Assembly: GCA_012727815.1 (NCBI GenBank)
Contig: JAAYGI010000076.1
Location: forward strand, 1 to 43,857
DNA from: Erysipelothrix sp.
Lineage (GTDB): Bacteria; Bacillota_I; Bacilli_A; Erysipelotrichales; Erysipelotrichaceae
DNA: 43,857 nucleotides
Direction of reading: 5' to 3'
Shown here piece by piece: positions 1-11,895 of this stretch. How positions within the stretch are numbered: position 1 is the stretch's first letter; each line of letters begins with the position of its first letter. Under the pieces are notes generated by a model. The model did not search any database. It was not told the origin of the DNA and saw only the letters and a program-made list of their open reading frames with translations. Both the position numbers and the translations under genes were made by a program.

Positions 1-745
1 CTTTACCAGTAGGTATATCTACATCGGGTGTTTCAGTACCAATTGTTGCTAAGTTATGAAGTTTTTTAACCGCATCTGTATCCAGTGAATCTTTAACTCT
101 TACTGTGAATGTGATAGTGATTGTTTCTCTATAGGAGTTTTGAGTGTCCGCAGTAGTAGGTGTTTGAGCATCGTATTTAGTTTTACCAGCAGCTGATAGA
201 CCAAAACCATAAGTTGGAAGTCCATCAGTTAGTAAGACGATGATTTTATTATCAGCATTACTACTTGCAAGCATGTCTCTCGCTTTTTTAAGACCACCTT
301 GTGTGAATGTACCGCCATTTGCGTCGATATCTTCTATTTTATTTTTTAAAGATGTCGCGTTGCTGGTAAAGGAAGCTGCTTCCCAATACCCGCCGGAGAA
401 TGTCACTAGGGCAATCTTGTTATTGTGTGGACCATCTGCTGTATTTAATAAGATGTCTGTAAAATCTTTAGCCGCCGTTTTGGCGTTTTCGAGTCTACTG
501 TTACTGTCCATACTGCCAGATTTATCAAAAACGATAACAATATCCTGAGATTTTACTATCGGTTTGAATTCTAGCTCTAAGTCAATTGTCCAACGATTGA
601 GTTGATCCAATTGTAAAGATGCTGTTTTCCTTAAGGTCACCCCATCAGTGTTGGTTGTGCTTAATGCATGTGCCGTAGGCACTGCATAAATGCTACCTAT
701 AATCATTAGGAATGCTAGGAAAACTGATACAAATTTATTTCGCAT
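1..745 (-). CDS. Secreted von Willebrand factor A (vWA) domain surface protein, N-terminal part, truncated by the window edge
   Basis: Reading the minus strand from ATG 745-743 gives MRNKFVSVFLAFLMIIGSIYAVPTAHA (signal peptide) followed by ...DIVIVFDKSGSMDSNSRLENAKTAAKDF... (MIDAS DxSxS motif), open to the window edge. RBS GAAAGGAG precedes the start. Not in the supplied ORF track because it runs off the edge. Confidence 0.9.
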   Translation of the reverse strand, partial: MRNKFVSVFLAFLMIIGSIYAVPTAHALSTTNTDGVTLRKTASLQLDQLNRWTIDLELEFKPIVKSQDIVIVFDKSGSMDSNSRLENAKTAAKDFTDILLNTADGPHNNKIALVTFSGGYWEAASFTSNATSLKNKIEDIDANGGTFTQGGLKKARDMLASSNADNKIIVLLTDGLPTYGFGLSAAGKTKYDAQTPTTADTQNSYRETITITFTVRVKDSLDTDAVKKLHNLATIGTETPDVDIPTGK

Positions 746-892
746 ATTAATGCTCCTTTCTATATATGATAAGTATTTTCCTATCGTTAATTCAATATTA
801 CAATAGATAAAGAGCATATTCGTACCAATAAATAGTCTACTCAAGTAGAAAAAGTGAAAGAGTTATTTTATGATTTTATATACAGATAGAAT

Positions 893-2263
893 ATGGCTAA
901 AAAAGATATTTTAGATATCTTAATAGCAACAGATGGATACATGACACGTAATGAAATTTACTTAAAATTGAAACAATCTAATGTTGAAACAATTCAGACA
1001 ATATGTCATGAAATTAATTATGAATATGAAAGTTTATTTGGAATAGGAAAACAATTGATTGAATCAAATCTTAGAGAAGGCTTTAAATTTATTGGCAATC
1101 TTAAGTATCTACATATTTACTATGAACATATCTTAAGTAATGATTTAGATTATCAACTCTTAACAGAAAGCTATTTTAGATGTCCAGATAATGCCCTTTT
1201 TATTGAACGATACGCAATATCAATGTCAACATTGAGAAGGCGTGTACAAGCTTTAAATTCATACTTACAAGTATTTAATTTAAAAATTACAATGAAAGGT
1301 AACTTAAAATTAGAAGGACCAGAATATACACGTAGAATGTATGTATTTCTTTTGATGAATTATATTCATGCCTCGGTTAAAAATATAAAAACTATGGTTA
1401 ATACAAATAAATATTTAGATATTTCTAAAAAATTGAATCGAGACTTATCCCTAGAAATTATTGATCACAGAATAGAAAGTTTAGCTTTGCTAATATTTAT
1501 GGTCGAGTATGCCATCAATATGAATTATAAAATAACATTTCCAGAAGTATTTAAAGATATCATTGCAGACAATAATAATGTTCCTGATAAACCCAGTTAC
1601 TTATCTTATTGGAGTATGGACGAATGGAAGTTTTTCTGTTTGATTGTAACAACACAAGATATGTTTACATCTGCATTAATCTATGATATCCATGAATTTA
1701 GAGATCATATGCTAGATAACCATTCAATTTGGACTTATATATATGAACAACACTTTAATACACTTACACCATCTTTGAAAACATTCATTGAACTAAAAAC
1801 AACGCAAATATATGTCTTATTGGAATTTATTAATTTAGATGATGATATGCTTAAAAGATTTTTTATAGCTGATTATGATTACATAAAAAAACACGATACC
1901 TTAACAGAAGTTTTTGAGAACATGTGGGAAGAATACATACTCTGTCCACAATCAATTAATAATCCTTATTATAAATTACAAAGTTATCTCTTGGTTAGAA
2001 GTTTATACAGTGCTCATGATCTAAAAGTAAGTATTAAAATATTTATGAGAGTTGTTTATGGATCAATTTATTCACATCATGTTCAGACAAAAATCAAAGA
2101 AAGATTTACCCCTGAATATCACATTGAATTTGTTGATAATTCAGCTGAGGCTGATTTGATTATCGCATCCAGATTGCATGAAAAAGATAATGATTTTCAA
2201 ACTGTATATATATATCTGAACAGTTCACAAGTCGTGATTTCAATCGTATCTATGACGTTTTAA
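893..2263 (+). CDS. Mga-like transcriptional regulator (HTH-Mga); C-terminus appears frameshifted (see findings)
   Basis: 456-aa ORF with the N-terminal HTH and Mga-like central region pattern (ALFIERYAISMSTLRRRVQALNSYLQVFNLKITMKGNLKLEGPEYTRRMYVFLLM). Divergent from the vWA gene. Family call is by recognition only. Confidence 0.75.
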   Translation: MAKKDILDILIATDGYMTRNEIYLKLKQSNVETIQTICHEINYEYESLFGIGKQLIESNLREGFKFIGNLKYLHIYYEHILSNDLDYQLLTESYFRCPDNALFIERYAISMSTLRRRVQALNSYLQVFNLKITMKGNLKLEGPEYTRRMYVFLLMNYIHASVKNIKTMVNTNKYLDISKKLNRDLSLEIIDHRIESLALLIFMVEYAINMNYKITFPEVFKDIIADNNNVPDKPSYLSYWSMDEWKFFCLIVTTQDMFTSALIYDIHEFRDHMLDNHSIWTYIYEQHFNTLTPSLKTFIELKTTQIYVLLEFINLDDDMLKRFFIADYDYIKKHDTLTEVFENMWEEYILCPQSINNPYYKLQSYLLVRSLYSAHDLKVSIKIFMRVVYGSIYSHHVQTKIKERFTPEYHIEFVDNSAEADLIIASRLHEKDNDFQTVYIYLNSSQVVISIVSMTF

Positions 2264-2413
2264 AATATATTAAAAAATTAGAAACATTAGAAAGTAGAAG
2301 TCACGCTGACGATTACGTAATATAATGATTTTGTAAAATTCAGAATTCATCAAAGAGTATTTGTAGTTTATTTGTGATGAGATATAATGTAAGTACGATC
2401 GAAAGGAGAATAT

Positions 2414-3274
2414 ATGGCAATAACGATAATAACAGATAGTACATCCTACATTGATAAGGATGTTCAAAAACAATATGGTATAGAAATACTTTCACTATTT
2501 TTCACCTATGGTAATGAAAGTATCAAAGAAGTTGATGTTGATAACAAAACATTTTATCAAAGAATGGAAAAAGAAGGAATACCCATTTCATCTCAACCAT
2601 CAATTGGAGAAACAGAAGCATTAATGCGTTCAATTCTTGATAAAGGAAACGACATTATAGGTGTATTTATATCTTCGGATTTCAGTGGTACATTTAATTC
2701 GGCAAGCCTTGTTGCAAATACTTTAAAAGAAGAATATCCTGATAGAAAAATTACAATTATAGACTCTAGAAGTAATAGTATGCAGTTAGGATTCTCTGTT
2801 TTAGTAGGGGCACGTCTTGCTAAAAAAGGTGAATCATACTCTAAGATTGTTGAAGCAATTGAAGCAAATACAAAACATTCTAGATTCCTCTTTATTCCTG
2901 ATAACCTTGATTATCTTGAAAAAGGTGGACGCATTGGAAAAGCAGGGGCATTGTTTGGAAACATGCTTAAAATCACCCCAATTCTAACAGTGGAAGACGG
3001 TAGTGTTGAGGTATATAAGAAAGTGCGAACTAAAAAAAGAGCTATCCTTGCGATGGTAGATAAAATGAACCAAGACAATGCAGTATCTAAGATTAAAGAA
3101 ATCGCAATACATCATATAAATTGTATGGATGAAGCGCTTGAATTTGAAAAAATACTTAAGAAAAATTTTGATGTCGATATATTAATTTCTAGTATTGGGC
3201 CTGTAATTGGTCTTCATGTAGGTCCAGGAGCTGTTGGTGTGGTTTACTACACGGATGCAGAAATCCCTCTATAG
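2414..3274 (+). CDS. DegV family (fatty-acid-binding) protein
   Basis: MAITIITDSTSYIDKD N-terminus, FISSDFSGTFNSA and GRIGKAGALFGNMLKITPIL motifs typical of DegV; RBS GAAAGGAG. Confidence 0.93.
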   Translation: MAITIITDSTSYIDKDVQKQYGIEILSLFFTYGNESIKEVDVDNKTFYQRMEKEGIPISSQPSIGETEALMRSILDKGNDIIGVFISSDFSGTFNSASLVANTLKEEYPDRKITIIDSRSNSMQLGFSVLVGARLAKKGESYSKIVEAIEANTKHSRFLFIPDNLDYLEKGGRIGKAGALFGNMLKITPILTVEDGSVEVYKKVRTKKRAILAMVDKMNQDNAVSKIKEIAIHHINCMDEALEFEKILKKNFDVDILISSIGPVIGLHVGPGAVGVVYYTDAEIPL

Positions 3275-3398
3275 TAAATATTAGTAACTATAAATCCTTT
3301 TATAAAATCTATAATTTAACATAGTCTAATTTGAAAATTCGTAGCGAATTAAAAATACATATGATATGATAATTGAAGTAATAAAAGGAGATAAATTA

Positions 3399-4016
3399 AT
3401 GAAAAAACTACTATTAAGTTTATTAGCAATTTTGGTACTAACAGCTTGTACTAAAGCACCTGCTGAAAAACCACAAAACCCCACAGATCATAATGTTCCA
3501 GAAGTAACATTAACGATGGAAAATGGAGATAAAATTCTTATTGAGTTATATCCAAATATAGCACCTAATACTGTTAATAACTTCATCTCATTAATAGAAG
3601 ATGGTTTCTATGATGGATTGATTTTCCATAGAGTTATCCCAGGATTCATGGTACAAGGTGGGGATCCAGATGGCCAAGGTACTGGTGGTCCAGGATACAG
3701 TATAGCAGGAGAGTTTTCTAGTAATGGATTTGAAAACACACTTGAACATAAGCGTGGTGTCCTGTCTATGGCAAGAGCACAACATCCTGACAGTGCAGGT
3801 TCACAATTCTTCATTATGTCATCAGATTCTCCACATTTAGATGGAGACTATGCAGCATTTGGTAAGGTTGTGGATAACATTGAAGCGGTTGATACGGTAG
3901 TATCAGCAGAGCGTGGTGCTAATGACAGACCGACTGAAGGTAACGAACAGATTATTAAAATAGTTACAGTTGATTTAAAAGGTTATGAACCAGCACCATT
4001 AAAAAAACTTAATTAA
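3399..4016 (+). CDS. Cyclophilin-type peptidyl-prolyl cis-trans isomerase, lipoprotein
   Basis: Lipobox LTAC in MKKLLLSLLAILVLTACTK; cyclophilin motifs FHRVIPGFMVQGGDPDGQGTGGPGY and AGSQFFI. Start moved to 3399 (RBS AAAAGGAG). Confidence 0.95.
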   Translation: MKKLLLSLLAILVLTACTKAPAEKPQNPTDHNVPEVTLTMENGDKILIELYPNIAPNTVNNFISLIEDGFYDGLIFHRVIPGFMVQGGDPDGQGTGGPGYSIAGEFSSNGFENTLEHKRGVLSMARAQHPDSAGSQFFIMSSDSPHLDGDYAAFGKVVDNIEAVDTVVSAERGANDRPTEGNEQIIKIVTVDLKGYEPAPLKKLN

Positions 4017-4028
4017 TTTAAGATAAAG

Positions 4029-4070
4029 CATAAGAAAAGCACAAACTAAGGAGTTTGTGCTTTTCTTATG
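4029..4070. terminator. Bidirectional intrinsic terminator between convergent genes
   Basis: Perfect 19-bp stem CATAAGAAAAGCACAAACT / AGTTTGTGCTTTTCTTATG with a 4-nt loop. Confidence 0.85.
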
Positions 4071-4084
4071 TAAGATATTTATTA

Positions 4085-4801
4085 TTAGAGATATGGCCCG
4101 ACGGTATCTACAATGAAATCATGTTTATTTTCAACAGGTATTTTCATATCCACTTTGAATTGCTTATCTGAAAGGACTAATAATCTTTTACCAAAAGATG
4201 CCACACTGATTGAATGTGTTACCATGATGATGGTAAATCCTTCATCATTTAGCTTTTGTAATTCTAACATAAGAATTTCTGCTGTTTTAGGATTCAGAGA
4301 AGCTGTTGGCTCATCTGCAAAAAGAATTTTGGGATCATTAATCAAAGCACGTGCAATTGCTGCTCTTTGTCTTTCACCACCACTTACTTGATGTGGATAC
4401 TTATCTTTGATATTAGATATATTTAACTTATCTAAAAGTGCAATTGCTTTGTCTTTAGCATTCTCGTCATATTGTAATCTAGCAACAATAATATTCTCAA
4501 GTATAGTTAGCCCATCTACCATATAGTTCTCTTGGAAGATATATGAAATTTCGTGTAAACGAAGTTTTTCTAAATCTTTATTTTTAAGGGTAGATATATC
4601 TTTATCATTTAAAAATATATTTCCTGAACTTGGTTTCAAAAGGGTAGAGATACAATTTATAAATGTTGATTTTCCGGATCCTGATTCACCCATGATCATT
4701 ACAAAATCACCATTTGTAACTTCTAGATTAATATCATCTAAGACATTAATTGTTCCGTAGCTAACTTCATAATTTTTACTAAGGTTCTTAATCTTTAACA
4801 T
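4085..4801 (-). CDS. ABC transporter ATP-binding protein (LolD/MacB-type exporter)
   Basis: Walker A GESGSGKST, signature VSGGERQRAAIARAL, Walker B ILFADEPTASL. Confidence 0.95.
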   Translation of the reverse strand: MLKIKNLSKNYEVSYGTINVLDDINLEVTNGDFVMIMGESGSGKSTFINCISTLLKPSSGNIFLNDKDISTLKNKDLEKLRLHEISYIFQENYMVDGLTILENIIVARLQYDENAKDKAIALLDKLNISNIKDKYPHQVSGGERQRAAIARALINDPKILFADEPTASLNPKTAEILMLELQKLNDEGFTIIMVTHSISVASFGKRLLVLSDKQFKVDMKIPVENKHDFIVDTVGPYL

Positions 4802-7199
4802 ATAAATTACTCTCTTTCTTATATTTAGATAGGATAACTGTTAATAACACCAGTACAGTAAACGTAATAATACAAGCAATTATGATTTCCTTAAATAGGG
4901 TTGAAGGTAAGAATGTAATTGCGAAAACATATTTTAAACTTGAATTGAGTAGCGGTAATAAAATTGATGTAAATACTATGACAACAATTGTTGACAATAT
5001 TAAGCGCAGTGCAATATCTAAAATATTGACCTTTTGCAATAAAGATTGAGATATTCCAATCTTTTTATAGAAAGAATCTTCTTCTTTTCTATGAATTGAG
5101 ATTTGATACAAGACGCCTGATAGATTAATGATTGTTTGGAATATCATAGCGATAGAAATTAACAGAAGTATATCGTAGGACTCTTTGTTAAGTCGTATGT
5201 TAGCAGCATCAAACTCATCCATAACATCTGTTGAGCTTACAAATGATATATTTTTATCTTTGAGATAGTTCTCAAATGCATCAACATCCATTTTATCATT
5301 GAGTATCACTAAACTTGGATAAACATCCATCTCATGACTTATCTGTGCGACATAACTATGTTTCCTATAGGAGAAACTTACAAAGCCTCTATCGATAAGT
5401 GTAGGCACTCCCCCTCTTATTTGTAATGCTTCTTCAGAAAAACCAAAGTTATTTTTAGTAAAGAGGTAGTGTTTGTCTACGGGTCCATCAGGATCTGAAT
5501 AAACACGTAAATCATTTGTATCCATTAATCGTTTACTTGCAAGTACTTCGTGAACATCCCATGCACCATCTTCACCGTACCATGTACTTTGATGTGTTGG
5601 CATTTCACCAATATAAGGTGTAATAAATGGATGTATCTCATTTAGAAAGGTAATCATACTTCCTTTTGAAACATTGTCTACAGGTTTGTTAATGGAATAA
5701 TCTTGGTATGCAACGTTGGTGTTTTTATTAATTTGAGCGATATCCATGCCCATATCTTTAAATTCAAAGTAAGTTTCAATATCAGGATCCATCAATATGT
5801 AATCAAAGGTAATTCCAAAAGTTTTGGGATGGTAGATATTAGAAATTGAGTTTAATGAAGATAAAGATATAAGTACCATACTTATTGAAAGTCCTATACT
5901 AAATGCAAATCCTAACATGAGTCCGATAGTTCTAATGAGTCTATTAATAGCAAGGCCAATGGGTAATCTACTTTGCTTAAGTAGGGGAGTCTTGATAGTA
6001 ACTAGATTTTTACTTTTCAATTTCTCATGTGCATTGTTTTGCTTACTGCTTAGATTTCTATAGAAAATAAATATGATAATAAGTAGAAAGCCAAAAGTTG
6101 AGAGATATGTCAAGGACATGACCCTTAGAGTGGGTTTAAATATTGGATTAAATTGACCTAAAATATAAGCAAATGTGGTTGTAATCAATGTACTGCTAAT
6201 CATAAGTATCGCAAACATCTTCAAGTATGCTTTTAGTATGTTTGCAAATTTAATACCAATCAAGTTGAAAGTAGTCAGTGTTTCATGGTTAACCTGCAAT
6301 TGATTTTTTAGATGAATGTAGAATGCGTATATTGAACTAATAATAATACCTGTTACAACATATTTTGCCAAGGCGCTTTTTAACATTTCAGGTAAAGGGT
6401 TAGATTTTGTGAGTGATTCAAGTGTATAAAGTTCTGTTATGTTGTTTTGAAACATATCATTTTTATAGGGTGAGCTTAATATATTTATGAGTTCATTTTC
6501 TTTTGAATAACTGAAATCATCGTAATATACTTTGATAAAAAACTTGTCTGTTGTGGACATGTCATCAAAGTTTTGGAATAGATTTCTAATACTATATATT
6601 GTATTTTTAGAAGTTACAAGATTGGCTTTATAAATTTCTGAGAAAAGTTCAATGTCAGACAATGTTTCAGTTGGTTGATATGATAATTCATAGTTTGGGT
6701 ACTCAATAATACTCGCGACGGTGAATGTTTTTTCAAGTGTTTCGTCATATAAAGTCTGACCAATTGGATTTCCTTTAAATTTAACTGAAAATTCTTTAGG
6801 TATTGCAATCTCGTAATCCTCTAGTTTATCCAGTGATTTACCTGATAGAACTTTGTAATTTTCCTTATTATAAGCTTCTAAAAAGTAGTCTGTAGACTCA
6901 ACATAAATGTTGTATTCAACACGATATCCAAGTGCTTCTGCTTCTTTTTGAAAGAAGTTAGAAAGCCATTCATAATATTGAGTTTCTTCGTATCTAACAC
7001 CATCAATAGTGTTATAGTATTTATATCCAGAGACAACCGTGTGTGGTAATCCTCTTTCAGAGATTCTATTTTGAATAATAAATTTTGAAAAAGTAAGTGA
7101 GAACATAAAGAATATAGCGACCATAACAAATGATAACATTAGTATTAGAGAGACAATACGTAATTTTGACTTTTCAAATAAAGCTTTAAATAATTTCAT
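4788..7199 (-). CDS. FtsX-like ABC transporter permease with two large extracytoplasmic regions
   Basis: About 800 aa with one N-terminal TM, then clusters of TMs separated by long soluble stretches; overlaps the ATPase start by 14 nt. Start placed at MKLFKALFEK (7199) with RBS AAAGGAG. Confidence 0.85.
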   Translation of the reverse strand: MKLFKALFEKSKLRIVSLILMLSFVMVAIFFMFSLTFSKFIIQNRISERGLPHTVVSGYKYYNTIDGVRYEETQYYEWLSNFFQKEAEALGYRVEYNIYVESTDYFLEAYNKENYKVLSGKSLDKLEDYEIAIPKEFSVKFKGNPIGQTLYDETLEKTFTVASIIEYPNYELSYQPTETLSDIELFSEIYKANLVTSKNTIYSIRNLFQNFDDMSTTDKFFIKVYYDDFSYSKENELINILSSPYKNDMFQNNITELYTLESLTKSNPLPEMLKSALAKYVVTGIIISSIYAFYIHLKNQLQVNHETLTTFNLIGIKFANILKAYLKMFAILMISSTLITTTFAYILGQFNPIFKPTLRVMSLTYLSTFGFLLIIIFIFYRNLSSKQNNAHEKLKSKNLVTIKTPLLKQSRLPIGLAINRLIRTIGLMLGFAFSIGLSISMVLISLSSLNSISNIYHPKTFGITFDYILMDPDIETYFEFKDMGMDIAQINKNTNVAYQDYSINKPVDNVSKGSMITFLNEIHPFITPYIGEMPTHQSTWYGEDGAWDVHEVLASKRLMDTNDLRVYSDPDGPVDKHYLFTKNNFGFSEEALQIRGGVPTLIDRGFVSFSYRKHSYVAQISHEMDVYPSLVILNDKMDVDAFENYLKDKNISFVSSTDVMDEFDAANIRLNKESYDILLLISIAMIFQTIINLSGVLYQISIHRKEEDSFYKKIGISQSLLQKVNILDIALRLILSTIVVIVFTSILLPLLNSSLKYVFAITFLPSTLFKEIIIACIITFTVLVLLTVILSKYKKESNLYVKD

Positions 7200-7460
7200 C
7201 TTGAGTACTCCTTTTATATCAAGAGCATAGCATATCTTTTGTGTGAATGTAACAAACAATGTAATAAATTGCGAAAATATCTTTGATTGTTACAAAATAA
7301 TGTAAGTGGTTAACTAGTGTGGCTTTGAAATGTTGAAATTATCAAAGATTAGTAAAATAGATTGGAATCATTAATATCATATAAGTCATATATTGCTCAT
7401 TAGTACTAAATAATTACATTAAGAATCATTAGACTCAATTAAAGAAGCACAAATATAATA

Positions 7461-7488
7461 TTGACAAGAAGATATAAAAAGGTATAAT
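7461..7488 (+). promoter_or_regulatory. Sigma-70-type promoter of the bgl operon
   Basis: TTGACA (7461-7466), 16-nt spacer, TATAAT (7483-7488), just upstream of the RAT. Confidence 0.75.
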
Positions 7489-7496
7489 TGATTAGT

Positions 7497-7526
7497 AAGG
7501 ATTGTAACCGATTTAGGGCAACACCT
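7497..7526 (+). promoter_or_regulatory. Ribonucleic antiterminator (RAT1) for a BglG/LicT-family antiterminator
   Basis: AAGGATTGTAACCGATTTAGGGCAACACCT resembles the RAT pattern (GGATTGTTACTG...GGCAAAACC) and overlaps the 5' arm of the following terminator. Confidence 0.85.
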
Positions 7527-7563
7527 CATAATGCAATTTTTTTGCTTTATTTGGTGTTTTTTT
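7520..7563 (+). terminator. Intrinsic terminator overlapping RAT1 (antitermination switch)
   Basis: AACACC (7520-7525) pairs with GGTGTT (7553-7558), with inner GCAA/TTGC pairing, followed by a T7 tract. Confidence 0.85.
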
Positions 7564-7585
7564 ATTGGAAAGGAGAAGGATTAAC

Positions 7586-8419
7586 ATGAAAATACTAAGA
7601 ATATTTAATAATAATGCCTGTCTTGTAGAAAATCATTCAGGTGAAGAAGAAATATTACTGGGAAGAGGTTTGGCTTTTCAAAAGAAAAACGGCGATACCA
7701 TTGATGAATCAAAGATTGAAAAGAAATTTATTTTTGATGCGTCCAATGTAGATGAAAAATTCAATGAATTATTTCAAGAGATACCTGTAAAAATACTATC
7801 TTTAAGTATATCTATTATAAAGAAAGCTGAAGAAGTGCTAGGAACCACATTGGATCAAAATATATATATTTCAATTGCGGATCATATTTCGTTTGCAGTA
7901 AATCGTTACCATAAAGGTGAAAGTTTTAATAATATTCTATTATGGGATATCAAGAAGTTTTATCCCAATGAATTTGCAGCTGCCCTTAATGGATTGGATT
8001 TAATCAACTATGAATTATCTGTTGAATTACCAGAAGATGAAGCAGGATATCTTGCAATGCATCTTGTTAATGCACAGCATTCAGGATCACAGATTAGTGA
8101 GACAGTACAAATAACTAACATTGTTAATGATTTGTTAAAAATTGTAGAATTACATTTCAAAAAACAATTAGATGAATCATCATTAAACTATATGAGATTT
8201 GTAACACATATTCGTTATTTTTCACGTAGGATTTTTAGTAAGTCACAAATATTGGATGATAAAAATTCATTAATTGAACAGGTCACGGAAAACTATCCAG
8301 AATCATATCTTTGTACATTAAAGATTCAAAAGTATTTCGCTCAAAATTACAATGTAGAACTAAACGATTCAGAAAAAATGTACTTTACCTTACATATTGA
8401 TAGACTTTACAGTCGATAA
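7586..8419 (+). CDS. licT: BglG/LicT-family transcription antiterminator (RNA-binding plus two PRD domains)
   Basis: MKILRIFNNNACLVENHSGEEEILLGRGLAFQKKNGDTID is a characteristic CAT RNA-binding domain; conserved PRD histidine contexts (IADHISFAV, AGYLAMHLVNAQ). Adjacent RAT. Confidence 0.95.
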   Translation: MKILRIFNNNACLVENHSGEEEILLGRGLAFQKKNGDTIDESKIEKKFIFDASNVDEKFNELFQEIPVKILSLSISIIKKAEEVLGTTLDQNIYISIADHISFAVNRYHKGESFNNILLWDIKKFYPNEFAAALNGLDLINYELSVELPEDEAGYLAMHLVNAQHSGSQISETVQITNIVNDLLKIVELHFKKQLDESSLNYMRFVTHIRYFSRRIFSKSQILDDKNSLIEQVTENYPESYLCTLKIQKYFAQNYNVELNDSEKMYFTLHIDRLYSR

Positions 8420-8433
8420 CTTACATCATTTTT

Positions 8434-8460
8434 AAGGTTGTAACCTTCGGGGCAAAACTT
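8434..8460 (+). promoter_or_regulatory. Second RAT-like element (RAT2) between licT and the EIIBC gene
   Basis: AAGGTTGTAACCTTCGGGGCAAAACTT: same GGTTGTAACC...GGCAAAAC layout as RAT1, with a UUCG tetraloop closed by CC/GG. Confidence 0.75.
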
Positions 8461-9840
8461 AATTTATTTCAAAATAAATTAGGAGGAAATTATGAGTAAT
8501 AAATATGAAAAATTAGCAAATGATATCTTAGTAGCAGTCGGTGGGCATGAAAATGTTAACAGTGTAATTCACTGTATGACACGCCTAAGATTTGTACTTA
8601 AAGATAATAGTTTACCAAATAAAGAAGCAGTTGAAGCAATGTCAGGTGTTCAAGGAGTTGTAATCTCATGTGGTCAGTTCCAAATTGTATTGGGACCCCA
8701 TGTTGCGAAAGTAGCAGCAGAGATTTCAAAAAACAACTTTGTTGAAGAAGTTGTCAATGATGAAGAAGAAAATGCATCAGCACTAAGTAAAGTACTGGGA
8801 GCAATTTCTGCAATATTTCAACCCTTAATACCAGCCATAAGTGGTGCTGGTATGATAAAGGCAGTATTAACATTACTTACAGCATTTAAGGTACTTGATA
8901 ATACATCACAGACATTTATTCTACTGAATACAGTATCTGATACAATATTCTACTTCTTACCGATATTACTAGCGGTATCAAGTGCTAGACGATTCAAGAC
9001 AGATCCATACGTTGCAGGTGCAATTGGGGGATTATTAATTCACCCAGCATTTGTAAGTATGGTAGCGCAAGGTGAGGCAATCACTTTTATGGGAATGCCA
9101 GTAAAACTGATTTCATACGGTGCGGCGGTTATCCCACCAATTCTGATAGTTTTTATTCAACAATATGTTGAGAAGTTCACTATTAAAGTGAGTCCAAGTA
9201 CTATCAGAATATTCTTTGCGCCATTATTACAATTATTAATTATGGCACCAATTGCAATTATTGTTGTAGGTCCACTGGGATCATATATTGGAGATCTATT
9301 ATATGTAGTATTTGAATTCTTAAATAATGAAGCACGTTGGTTAATTCCAGTTCTTATGGGAACCTTCACTCCATTATTTGTAATGACTGGGATGCACATA
9401 AGCTTCATGCCAGTTCAATTAGCACAGTATGCTGCATTGGGTTATGGAACATTACTCGGACCTGGTATGCTTGCAAGTAACTTAGCACAAGCTGGCTCAT
9501 GTTTTGCAGTAGGTGTTAGAACAAAAGATAAAGACATGAAGAAAATTGCATTTTCTGCAGGAACAACAGCACTATTTGGTGTAACAGAACCCGCACTTTA
9601 TGGAGTAACTCTAAAATTAAAACGTCCATTACTTGCAGTAATGATCGCAGGTGGTGCAGCAGGACTATGGGGTGGACTTGTTAATATGAGAACCTATGCC
9701 AGTTCAGTTGCTGGGCTTACTGCATTACCTGTTTATTTAGGTGGTGGTATACAAAACGTTATCAACGCTGTAATTGCAATAGTAATAGCATTGGTAGTAG
9801 GTTTTATTGTTACACTAATTTTAGGATTTGAAGACATTGA

Positions 9841-11744
<1,904 letters not shown>

Positions 11745-11773
11745 TTGTTAAATTTGAGTAATTGTTAAATAGG

Positions 11774-11816
11774 AAGGTCTTTCAACTAATATAGAAAGAC
11801 CTTTTCTTATTTTTTA
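11774..11816 (+). terminator. Intrinsic terminator of the bgl operon
   Basis: AAGGTCTTTC / GAAAGACCTT stem followed by TTCTTATTTTTT. Confidence 0.85.
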
Positions 11817-11895
11817 TGAGTTTATGAGATGCATATCCGACTTCTATTTGGATATCAATATTTTATGATATAATCTACTTAGGAGTGATATACAT

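Noticed and set aside
240-548. 102-aa plus-strand ORF
   Set aside because: Antisense shadow of the well-supported vWA-domain CDS on the minus strand.
2270-2473. 67-aa minus-strand ORF
   Set aside because: Overlaps the alternative Mga C-terminus and the DegV start; low-complexity, no RBS or homology signal.
3336-3350. Small dyad AATTCG-TAG-CGAATT upstream of the cyclophilin gene
   Set aside because: Short 6-bp arms in AT-rich DNA; no second copy noticed in the window and no clear promoter relationship.
3591-3814. Two minus-strand ORFs (64 and 68 aa)
   Set aside because: Shadow ORFs antisense to the cyclophilin gene.
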